NCBI GenBank assembly: GCA_965153455.1
Contig: OZ234494.1
Span: 4,464,001 to 4,528,000, forward strand
Reading direction: 5' to 3'
DNA length: 64,000 nucleotides
From: Sphagnum compactum
Lineage: Eukaryota; Bryophyta; Sphagnopsida; Sphagnales
Under the pieces are notes generated by a model. The model had not been told where the DNA came from. It searched no databases and saw nothing but the letters and a program-made list of their open reading frames with translations. How positions within the stretch are numbered: position 1 is the stretch's first letter; every line of letters begins with the position of its first letter. Below, piece after piece: positions 34,556 through 43,500 of this stretch. Position numbers and translations under genes: made by a program.

Positions 34556-36824
34556 GAAATACATAGTGATTAAATGTGGAAGTTGTTGTTTGAGTGGTAG
34601 TACCATGATACTAGTTCTGTTTTTTTGTTGTGGCAAACTTGTCTCATGTGTATAATTTGTTATTCTGCTATGGTAGACTTATTTCATGTATTGTCCAAAT
34701 TTGATTGCCAACATCATAATTTGATATTGCTTACACTAGTGATTATTCTTTCTTGGATGAAATGTGTTTAGATTGCAACTCAAGTAATTAGTTTTTTTAT
34801 GCTAAAGTGTAAGCTCAAGCTTTGGACATATTGTGATAAAATTGCAACAAGTGTTAACAATGGGGCCATGCCATCAATTGATGATAATTGGAATTTTATC
34901 AAAAATTGTTGGTTGTTCAAGTGATGAAAGCTGAAAGACTAGAAATAGAATTCAAGAGGAAAAGAAATCAAAATTACAAACGGGCATCTTGAGCACGAAA
35001 TGTTGTTACAAATGAGGAAGCTCAAAGTCGCCTTGTACTTTCAAGGCGAAGAACAAATGGTGATGAGTACATGTTCACTTACATTACCAAGGTGGCGAAA
35101 CTGTCAATTGCATTGGTGGCCATAAATTATGTTATACAACTAGTGAATGACTTATTGGGGTATGATGTGGAATTTCAACAGAAGGTGATTGAAAAGATAT
35201 TCCAACATGAGTCGATGAAGCCACTCATTCCCTCTTTTCTGGCCAATGTAGTAGAGACAAAAAATAATCACCTTATTGTTGAGAGCATCAAAAGTGGAGT
35301 GTCTATTCACATAGCACTAGACGCACTACTAAACATGTTGCTGCAAAAAAACTTTTAGGCACTTTGCCTTCATGTAAGCATGCAAGTGGAGGAAGGTTGT
35401 TAAGCACCTTGGGCTTGATAGGAGGTGCATATATCAAAGCCTGCAACAGGTTGTAAATTCTTTATGGTGTACCAAAATTTAATCACAACATCACCCTTTT
35501 CTGTCTTTTTTGCCTAGTCTTTTTTTACCATGTAAAAACACATTTATGGATGATTATGATGGAATCTAGAATTGTAATGGTTTAAAATATAGTCCTTTTG
35601 AAATATTTGACAACTTTTTACTCTTTTTCTTTTATGGGGATCAAGATATAGGGTGAAAAAGGACTACAGAAAGGATTAGGCCCTTTTCATCCTATGTGGT
35701 ACACCTTGAAGGATTTTCGCCCAACAACGTCTACTTATTGATGATGGCATCTTGGATTTGGTCTAGGACAAAAAAATAAATACGATATGATGCACTTTCA
35801 ACAAAAACAAAAACGCTTGTTGTGGAATGGTGTACCATGGAAACTACTATCTCTCTTGATCACAAAAGAAAAGAATTGGGGTTAAACAAACTATGGAACA
35901 TCCCACCCACTTTTTGCAAGTTTCACAGGTTAGCATATTCAACAACTTTATATGCTCATGTAGTCTTTTACAAATTTTCCAACTCTGATGCAAATAATCT
36001 GACACAAGTCTTTTGTGGGCTTTGTTTTTTTCCCTTCTGTTTCAATTATAGGTTATGTACTTCACACTTATCTTTTCATAATTTTTATTAAACTTGTCAT
36101 TCACAAGGAACTTTTTTTTGTATGTATAATATGTGCATTGTGCATTATAGCTGGAATTATTCACAACATTCAAAGAGAAACACCCCAATGTACAGATTGA
36201 ACTCACAAGTTTTTCGTGCCTAAAACCCTAGTTTGTGAGGCAAATGAAAGACTAGAGTATTTGCTATTGCCGTTACCACACTGAACTCTTAGAATTGAAG
36301 ATTGGCCTTAACAACATGCGGTCCAAAACAGGAGGTGTTCATGCTAATTGTGGTTGTAGGAGTGCTGATATTTGTTTTCCATTAGGTGCTCTGGACATGG
36401 GTGAATGCTACACAAATCTAGTGTCATTTTCTAAGCTAACTAACTCGTGGAGTTGCATTTTATGTCCCAAACCAGATGGGAGTGAATGGCATGAATGGGG
36501 GTGTCTTATGGGTAATTGCACCTTGTGTGGAATTCAAACTTTGAAAGTCTTACCCTATGTGAGGCAACTTTCTATCCATCTACTCCCGGTTCTACAAGGC
36601 GACTGTGCTTGGAAGCACAAAAGCTATTGGTGAAGGAAAGATGCAAGTATGATTCTACATGTTAAATTGCGTTTGTAGTTGAAATTAAGTTCTCCTATGC
36701 ATCATTCACGATTAGGATTGATAGATATATTTTTTCCAAGCTCACACGCTACACATTCTAGGACTTTATATCAAATTGTCATTCATTTAAACCAATGTTT
36801 AAAGACTCAACACCATGTCCAACA

Positions 36825-37375
36825 TAGCTGCAAACCATCAGTCACTTAAAACATCATTTCTAACACATACATTATTCAAATCCATCTTGCCTTAGCTCAT
36901 TGGAAAGCTAACTACAAGGCGCACCTTCCTACCAAAACTCAAGATCTGCAGCTAAACTAGTGAAGAGTTATACCACCAAACCCGAGAGGGTTTTGCGAAG
37001 GCAGTTGTTCAACTTGACTGTAGACCTCTAGTCACTCAGAATATTGTTTCTAACACATATGGTATCCAAATCTGGCTTGCCTTAGCTCATTAGAAAGCTA
37101 ACTACAAGGCGCACCTTCCTACCAAATCTCAAGATCTGCAATTAAACCAGTGAGGAGTTATATCATCAAACCCGAGAGGGTTTTACGAAGGCAGTTGTTC
37201 AACTTGACTACAGACCTCTAGTCACTCAGATTATTGTTTCTAACACATACGGTATCCAAATCCGGCTTGCCTTAGCTCATTGGAAAGCTAATTACAAGGC
37301 GCACCTTCTTACTAAATCTCAAGATCTGCAGCTGAACCAGCAAGAAGTTATGCTATGCAACTCGAGGGGGTTTAT
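36825..37375 (+). repeat. 190-bp tandem repeat, about 2.9 copies
   Basis: TTCTAACACATA lies at 36858, 37048 and 37238, exactly 190 bp apart. The unit also has GCCTTAGCTCATTGGAAAGC, ACAAGGCGCACCTTC, CAAGATCTGCAG and AACCCGAGAGGGTTTT. Copies 2 and 3 are nearly identical; copy 1 is more diverged at its start. Confidence 0.9.
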
Positions 37376-37625
37376 GAGCTTTCTCTAAAGTTCCAATCTT
37401 CCAACACTATCACTACCTACCCCCATTCCTTCAAAACTATTACAAGATTTTCGTTCTACTTCCCTTTCCCTCCCCTCTCCTAAGACTAATCATTCTTTTC
37501 CTCTTCATGAAGGTTTTGGAAACAAGTATTCAAGATTGAATGAAAATTATCTACGAGGCAAAGAGAGAGACCCCAATCATCCGAGTCCGCTTTTTGAAGA
37601 AAAAGAGAAGGGAGGTGAAGGTAGA

Positions 37626-37703
37626 TTCCAAGCTTGGTGGCCAATGGAAAGTTCCATGCTTGGTGGCCAATGGAAGGTTCCAAGCTTGGTGGCCAATGGA
37701 AGG
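37626..37703 (+). repeat. 26-bp perfect-period triplet
   Basis: TTCCAAGCTTGGTGGCCAAT starts at 37626, again (with one change) at 37652, and at 37678. Three copies, 26 bp each. It lies upstream of the TATA box and decayed frame. Confidence 0.9.
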
Positions 37704-37847
37704 TGAAGGAGAAACACCTTTTCACCTCTTCCATTTTCCCCCCAACAAACTTTACTTAAACCTTCAATTTTTTTTCCTTTGACCTCACGGTTTTACTTTA
37801 CCATGGTTTTAAGCCGTTACTCGCGCCTTCCTTTCCTTTTCTTCGAT

Positions 37848-37855
37848 CTATAAAT
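37848..37855 (+). promoter_or_regulatory. TATA box of the small decayed gene
   Basis: CTATAAAT in a GC-richer context (CTTCGATCTATAAATTGCG) about 100 bp before the ATG at 37949. Plant TATA boxes match this well. Its placement relative to the frame supports the reading of a former transcription unit. Confidence 0.5.
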
Positions 37856-37948
37856 TGCGACTATGCACCTCAATGTAACAAGTCCTTCGCACCTTCATTG
37901 TCGATTTGATTTGGTTGAAGATCTGACCTTTTTCCTCTCCTTGAAATT

Positions 37949-38371
37949 ATGGCGTTGCACACGGGCACATCATACGGGCCGTAAGCCGCACAAGCGAATG
38001 AAGAACCACCTCTGGATTCATCTCTAGATCTTACCTTGACACAGCATCCTCGTGACGAAGAACCCGAAGCTCGAGAAGTGCGTGCTCGTCTTGAAGTTGA
38101 ACCCCCTCGAGCCTGATATTATCGTATCTCTCCGAACTCTCGCACCTTGGTGATCTAGCTACAAGTCGACCCCGCTTCTGGTGACGAACCCGAGACCGTT
38201 TGTGAAGGTTGTTACGAAACTGAAGATATTTCTATCTTCGCATGGTCTTCGGTTCCAGGTGTTGGACACTATTGTTGGTTGCGCGGTCCGATTCGTCGCC
38301 TGTCTCCTAATAGCAAGGTGGACTACCTAGTTCGCACCATCCGACGCATCCTAGATTTCTTGCAGCTGTGA
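37949..38371 (+). pseudogene. 140-codon decayed frame with three in-frame stops
   Basis: From ATG 37949 to TGA 38369-38371 is 423 bases, a multiple of three, and a single frame reads as plausible protein throughout. It is acidic in the first half (ANEEPPLDSSLDL, DEEPEAREVRARLE) and ends with CEGCYETEDISIF, PGVGHYCWLRGP and a basic, amphipathic tail (VDYLVRTIRRILDFL). Three internal stops break it: TAA 37982, TGA 38114, TAG 38156. No frameshift is needed. Codon use is much more GC-rich than in neighbouring pseudogenes. I do not recognise the protein. The Cys and His residues near the end could bind metal, but that is speculation. Confidence 0.5.
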
Positions 38372-38441
38372 ACTATTAGTATGGCATAGCCCAAAATTTT
38401 AAATGTACTTGCAGCTCCTTGCTGAGCTTAACCTTATTCTA

Positions 38442-38447
38442 AATAAA
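38442..38447 (+). terminator. Poly(A) signal after the decayed frame
   Basis: AATAAA in TCTAAATAAATGTTTC, 71 bases past the TGA at 38371. With the TATA box and frame it completes a gene-like unit of about 600 bp. Confidence 0.45.
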
Positions 38448-39080
38448 TGTTTCAGTTATCATTAGATTCTTGTTGCCATTGGCACACTATCATACTATCT
38501 GTTTAATCGTTGAATTGCCTCGAATTAACCTTATGTTCAACGGCTTGAAGATTGTTCTATCTCTATTAGACCTTTCATTAACACCCCCTTCAATTGTTTC
38601 AAGAATTTTTAACATGCTTGCTACTCCCTAAATACCATAACCAAACTAATGTTGTGTTGAACACCGCTAGTTTTGGTGTCTTCTTCTACCCCCAACCCTC
38701 TAGAGATTTCTCACCCCTAATTACGCAACAAAGTTTTTAAAACTATGGTTATAAGCCTTCGTTGAAGAAAAGAAGTAATCCAACTTCTTATTCACCAATA
38801 ACGCATTTCAGAAAAGAAAACAAACCCCCCATGCACCCAGGGCATTCATCACTCCCAATGAAGTCGCTAAAAGCCCTTAATAACCTTACCCCACTCAAAT
38901 AACCCTGATGTAATTCTAAAAAAATTGAGATTACCGCACATGGTTATGTCGGTATGGCTCACACCCTATTGAAGAGATTGAGACTTTAAAGACAATGCAA
39001 TGGTGTTGATATGGAAAGGTGGTGGTTGGTCAGAAAGACAATGCTGATGATCGAAAGGTAACATAATTACAATATATGGA

Positions 39081-39169
39081 TACTTCCACACGAGAATTGT
39101 TGGACTACCTACGCCCTAGATTGGTGGATTTTGTAATCCACAAATTTGTAGCCCAATGGCAAGATAAGG
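39081..39169 (+). other. Well preserved exon-intron junction of the transposase gene
   Basis: The exon ends QWQDK at 39169, followed by GTATGAAA; the next exon begins EFKAFLAN after CATAG at 39292. The two halves join in frame. This shows that the gene was spliced and gives one dependable boundary for a family model. Confidence 0.6.
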
Positions 39170-39806
39170 TATGAAAATGTAGTCCAACATGTGTATTTTG
39201 ATCTTACATGTATTTGAGTTAGAATTGTTGGCAAACAACTTCAAGCTTCTAGAATCATGCAAAGCTTACTATTTGTGGCTTGTCTTCATAGGAATTCAAG
39301 GCCTTTCTAGCAAACATCCCTGAAGATACAAACCTCTCATGCATTGATGTTTTTGAGAATTATGCCTTCAAGATGCAAAATGAAGTGCAGGACATGCATT
39401 GGTACAACTTTCAAATCACCATATTGGTGCATATCATTTATCGAGTCAACCCAACTTTTGATTCAACACTTGCTCAAAGAACTCACGAATTTTGAAGGTC
39501 CATTACTATATTAGTGATGACAAGACCCATGATTCACTCTTTGTGCAGCATGTGTCAAGCCTACACTATGACTACTTGAAAGCAAAGGGGTGTTATCCAA
39601 AACACCATGTGGTTTGGTTGGATGGGTGTTTAGCCCAGTTCAAGTGTGCACAAGCATGGTATTTTATTGCTCGGTATCCACAACTAACCATTTGTGATGA
39701 GAAGTTGGAAGGGGTCAAAATGTGTTGGAATTACTTTCCATTTATACATGGGAAGGGGGAGGTTGACGGTGTAGGTGCATTTCTAAAATGCAAGATTCGG
39801 AAATAA

Positions 39807-40257
39807 CAAATCAAGCCACAATAAGGTTCAAATTTCAACACATTGACCAATGCCTTCAAGTATGTAATTTCTTGTGCTCCCTTTCAACTACCTCCCCCAT
39901 TTCTAGGATCTTGTGTTGACCATGCAATGTGAAAGGTAGTTTAGTATGCTATTGATGTTGCCAAAGTTTGTTAGGGTGTTTAAAGAGTTAATTTGAAGGT
40001 TGTTTAAACATCATTGCAAAAATCTACTCCTTAGACTAAAAAATTAGGGATGGGGAGATAGGAATGGAAAAATGTTATTATCATTGTAGGGCTACCAATG
40101 AAGATGCTCAAAACTCCAATGAAGAAAATTTTGTCTCAAAAGTTATTTGTTTTCAAGAAACTCTTGAATACCAAAATCCAATTTCCATATGTTATGGATA
40201 GCAATAGGCTTTACACTTGTTTTCTAAAGTGCCAATGAATCAAACTTGCACTATGGC
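39807..40257. other. Spacer after the transposase gene
   Basis: The first ~100 bases may be the decayed C-terminus of the transposase (a CAPFQLPPPFLG-like reading near 39.88 kb). No further gene is supported up to about 40.25 kb. Confidence 0.4.
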
Positions 40258-40810
40258 TCAAATAATTGCCAATACATTGTTTCCTATTGTCAAGCAATGT
40301 GTTTTAACCCAAACCCAAAGGTATTGGTTATATTGTGACATGCTCTTAATTATGTTTTAACTTTGTGCATTGCTATGGAAGTTGGTGTGGCTAACATTGA
40401 AGCTTTAAATCAACCTCTCATTTGTGGTGATTTTGATTCAAAATTGGAACATTTAAAATGAAGGATGATGGTGCACTTTGTGGGGATATTGATGCCATTC
40501 TTAGCCTTTCAATGGTTTACAGTCATTTTAAGGCCCACAAATGTTAGTGATCATGTTTGACCCTTTTTACAAGAACATGAAATGTATCCAAGACTTTGTG
40601 GGCAATTCAATTATTGTTGAAATTGTTGTAGAATACAATGTTAAGATCATGTGTCCTCTTTTATTGCAGCTATATAATCACTTAAATCATGTTAATGAAC
40701 TAGTAGAGCTAATGACAATTGAAGACAATGATTGTTTCTTTGGGCAAGTTGTGTTTACTAATGATGTAAATTGTAATCATTTCAACTTTGAAAAATGGAA
40801 TACATGAAAT
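40258..40810 (+). pseudogene. hAT-like transposase C-terminal remnant
   Basis: Readable pieces: QIIANTLFPIVKQCVL and ALNQPLICGDFDSKLEH around 40.26-40.45 kb, HFVGILMPFLAFQWFTVILR across 40.47-40.53 kb, then the frame 40541-40807 with MFDPFYKNMKCIQDFVGNS, IVVEYNVKIMCPLLLQLYNH. The FDPRFK-like block followed by a helical region resembles the part of hAT transposases just before the dimerisation domain. Stops and shifts break it. No catalytic residues or termini are seen, so the family call is tentative. Confidence 0.4.
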
Positions 40811-41640
40811 GATTACTTGTGCAATTACTAGATCATGAGAACCCTTGGTTTGGTGGGCATAATATGTGGTGTAATTTTTGCATGTTTCTTGGCTCATTAG
40901 GTGCTTGGGTGGGTGCAAGATGAGGTTGACCACTTTTTGTTTCACATTGCAAGTTTTTGTAAAGTGTCATGCATTAACACACCATAAAATCATCATTATG
41001 CCAAATTTTCCATTGAATTAAGATTTTCAACTTGAAGAAAAAGACCTATACATTAAAAATTATAATATATATATATATTATCCAAATATAGATAATTGGA
41101 TTTTTGAAGTTGAAAAATATGGATTGATATATTGTTTGGGGCTTGATACGAATATATTTTTGTTTATTAATTCTTTTTGGGTTATCTTATAGGGATTCAA
41201 TATATGACATATTAAAGCAAAGTTAACATAGATGCAAAAAATAATTAAAAAAAAGATATGGATTTTTAAATGTTTTAAATGGACCTTATTTTCAAAAGTC
41301 CATATCATATTCAGTTTTTAATGATCTTAATGTTTTTTTCTTTTAATATGCATTTTAAAAAGTTATTTAGTTGGGTTTTAATTCACATAATTTTTATTAT
41401 ATCATTAGCCACATTGAATCCCCCAATGAAACAATGATACCATAATAGATTACAATTTTAACATTACTGAATGGACTTTTTTACTGTTGGAATTGGTCCA
41501 CCTTCCCTTGCAACCACCCCTTGGCATTGTGGGGTCACAAATTGAAATAAAGCAAATCTTTATCATTGTTGGTGCCATCACAAATACTTAGTAATCACAA
41601 TTGGGGATTAAAAATTTGGATTCCTTATTTTGGTGATAAA
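40811..41640. other. Spacer with dispersed-repeat fragment
   Basis: AT-rich sequence, including a TATATATA run at 41067-41080. At 41480-41550 the - strand reads GWLQGKVDQF, related to text at 27.76 and 58.69 kb. No gene is supported. Confidence 0.4.
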
Positions 41641-41649
41641 AATTTGGAT

Positions 41650-42090
41650 TATTGATGTTCATGTTGATTGTGATGGGGCCAAAAAGCTTGTGAATATGAT
41701 TGATTTTCGTACCTTGGAGTCTATTATAATTGAAGAAAATAATAAACTCATTAAAGAGCAAGGTCCTTATGAAAAAGACCTTGATTTAGACTTTTGATTT
41801 TCTATAAGCATTCTAATTCAATTTGATTTTTTCCCCTTGCTTAATTATTTCATGTGCATACTTTTTGTATAAAATTGTTATGATGTTGGGTTTGTGTTTG
41901 TAATTAGGGTAGAGGTGCATGTGAATTGTTGGCAATGCACATTCAACATTCAACCCCAAGTTAATTGCATTAGAAGACATTTGTTTGCTTTAAGTAATAA
42001 TCCAATGATGAAATGGGCATGATTATGAAGAACCTTGATTCTTTAGACATGGTTGAAAAACGCGGGGTAAATTTTCTTGTGTTATGTTTT
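41650..42090 (+). pseudogene. Unrecognised decayed exon pair
   Basis: Two + strand pieces read as protein: CDGAKKLVNMIDFRTLESII with LIKEQGPYEKDLDLDF (about 41.67-41.80 kb) and RGACELLAMHIQHSTPS followed by GMIMKNLDSLDMVEKRGVNF (about 41.91-42.07 kb), with an intron-like T-rich gap between. The composition is like that of the hAT-like remnant just upstream and the two may belong together. Function unknown. Confidence 0.35.
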
Positions 42091-42279
42091 TTGCCATCTG
42101 TTTTCTATTGAGGTCAATGTGTAGGTTATTTGATGACATGATTTTGTTGCTTCTGATTTTGTCATGTGTGGACCATTGAATGGGACTTATGTATATTTCC
42201 TTGTTGCTTATCATGTGCACATTTATGGTACATTTTATTCTTCCATTGTTGTTATTGTATTTTGTGGGATTTTTGTACA

Positions 42280-42665
42280 TTTGGCCTTTTTTGGTTGGTG
42301 GCTGATTTGCTTTTCCTAGTTGGTTGGTTGATTTTTCCTTTCTTAATTGGTTGGTTGCTTTTGCCTTTCACAGTTGGTCTTTTTTATTCTACCACTTTTG
42401 GTAGGTATTTTGTTTACATGGCAATTGTCTATTATGTTTATTATGGGTTAGTTCAAATTTTTATTTTTTGTTTTGAATTTTTGTGCTTTTTGTGAGTCTT
42501 GAGGTTGTGTTTTGAGTCTTTGTTGTTTTTATGAGTCTTGAGTTTGTGTCTTGGGTCTTTGTTGATTTTTTGGGTTTGGAGTATTTGTTTTATGTTTTAT
42601 TTTTGTTTTTATGAGTTTTGAGTTTTTGTCTTATGTCTTGGTTGCTTATATGAGTTTGTTCTTTG
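42280..42665 (+). repeat. TTGGTTGG and GAGTCTTG low-complexity repeats
   Basis: A TTGGTTGGTTG-rich segment (42280-42380) is followed by loose repeats of ATGAGTCTTGAGTTTGTGTC at about 42480-42660. The 109-residue hydrophobic frame over it (42166-42495) is a by-product of its T-richness. Confidence 0.7.
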
Positions 42666-42669
42666 TTCA

Positions 42670-43435
42670 TGGTCCATTTGCCCAAAAGCCATTTATGAGA
42701 AAATATTTTGCAAAGGCAAAAATGATGGATTCAACTACAACTTTGAAAAAAGGTCATCTCCATGACCATAGGAAGCTAATACTTTGAGCTTATAGATCAC
42801 AAATTTTATAACATGTTTTGATAAAAAACATATTATGCCTTTTTTTGTTGTCTTTCTATAAGTTTTGGAACAATATGATGTATAAAAAAGCTAGATGATG
42901 AAATCCACGTCAATTTGAATTTAAATAGCACTTTAAAATCATAACCCTAAATCCTGACCTTACCCGAAATCGCATTCACATCAACAACTTTAAACCCTGT
43001 ACCTTGTAACTGCATGAGTTAAGGAAAGTAAATTGAAACCTAACTCGAGGTTTTTGAACATTTTTAAAATTTTCAAAACCGTGCCTGGAAAGTTAATCAA
43101 AATTTATAAAAAATACAATAACCGAGAGACTGCATATTCTCTTTAAAACCAATACCCGCACAACACTGGTCCTTACCGATCAAAGCGGCGAATACGTGCC
43201 CAACACTGGTCCCGATGTCCAGGCCTCCACCAAGGGTAGTTAGGAGAAAAAAACCTTGCAAAAGTACAGGAATTGACTCTGGAATCCATCCATCCAGACA
43301 AACATTGGAATTTAGGAGCTTGGTTGATGGCAGCCTAGCATCATATTGATGACTACAGGGATGATGTCTGTTAGGCCCCCCTGGGTGGTGGTGGATGCAT
43401 GCACTGCTGGGTTCATATTTTTGCCCGATTCATCC
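42670..43435. other. No recognised gene
   Basis: Unique-looking sequence. AACACTGGTCC occurs twice (about 43162 and 43203) within a short GC-richer patch. No frame with a known motif. Confidence 0.5.
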
Positions 43436-43437
43436 CC

Positions 43438-43500
43438 CCTTACCCTTCCCCTCCTTCCTTCCTTCCTCCCCTCCCCCCCCCCCCCCCCCCCTCCTCCGCC
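43438..43500 (+). repeat. Pyrimidine tract with C19 run
   Basis: CCTTCCTTCCTTCC leads into C at 43473-43491 (19 bases), then CTCCTCCGCCC. A polyproline-coding ORF on the + strand is an artefact of this tract. Run length may be uncertain in assemblies. Confidence 0.85.

Larger units (their letters stand above)
36640..38940 (+). mobile_element. ~2.3-kb insert within the transposase gene
   Basis: Coding text of the surrounding transposase stops near 36630 and resumes near 38960. The sequence between is different in kind: more GC-rich, with a 190-bp tandem repeat, a 26-bp tandem repeat, TATA box, a decayed 140-codon frame and an AATAAA. This layout (repeated enhancer-like block, TATA, leader, frame, poly(A) signal) could be a small non-autonomous retroelement or a captured gene. 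I could not find target duplications or matching ends, so the limits are only those of the host coding text, and some of it may be an old intron. Confidence 0.45.
34900..39806 (+). pseudogene. Uncharacterised DDE-like transposase gene, split by an insert
   Basis: Pieces in order: N-terminal exon 34.92-35.45 kb (open 35071-35358, with frame change near 35320 into TKHVAAKKLLGTLPSCKHAS); exon ending 35930 (KKRIGVKQTMEHPTHFLQVS); exon about 36.15-36.63 kb with FKEKHPNVQIELTSFSCLKP, HANCGCRSADICF and CPKPDGSEWHEWGCLMGNC followed by TLCG, a likely zinc site; then an insert; exon about 38.96-39.04 kb; exon about 39.08-39.17 kb (LLDYLRPRLVDFVIHKFVAQ) with donor GTATGA; and exon 39293-39806 with CIDVFENYAFKMQNEV, TILVHIIYRVNP, VVWLDGCLAQFKCAQAW and HGKGEVDG. 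From memory, proteins with this order of motifs occur in non-seed plants and algae; I do not know a published family name. The acidic residues of ID-x-x-ENY, DGC-x2-QFK and HGKG-x2-DG may form a DDE triad (inference). A few stops and shifts make it non-functional, but two splice sites remain perfect. Confidence 0.6.

Noticed and set aside
42166-42495. Multi-pass membrane protein of 109 residues
   Set aside because: Hydrophobicity comes from T-rich low-complexity DNA (TTGGTTGG); no homologous motif, no good start context, no conserved neighbours.
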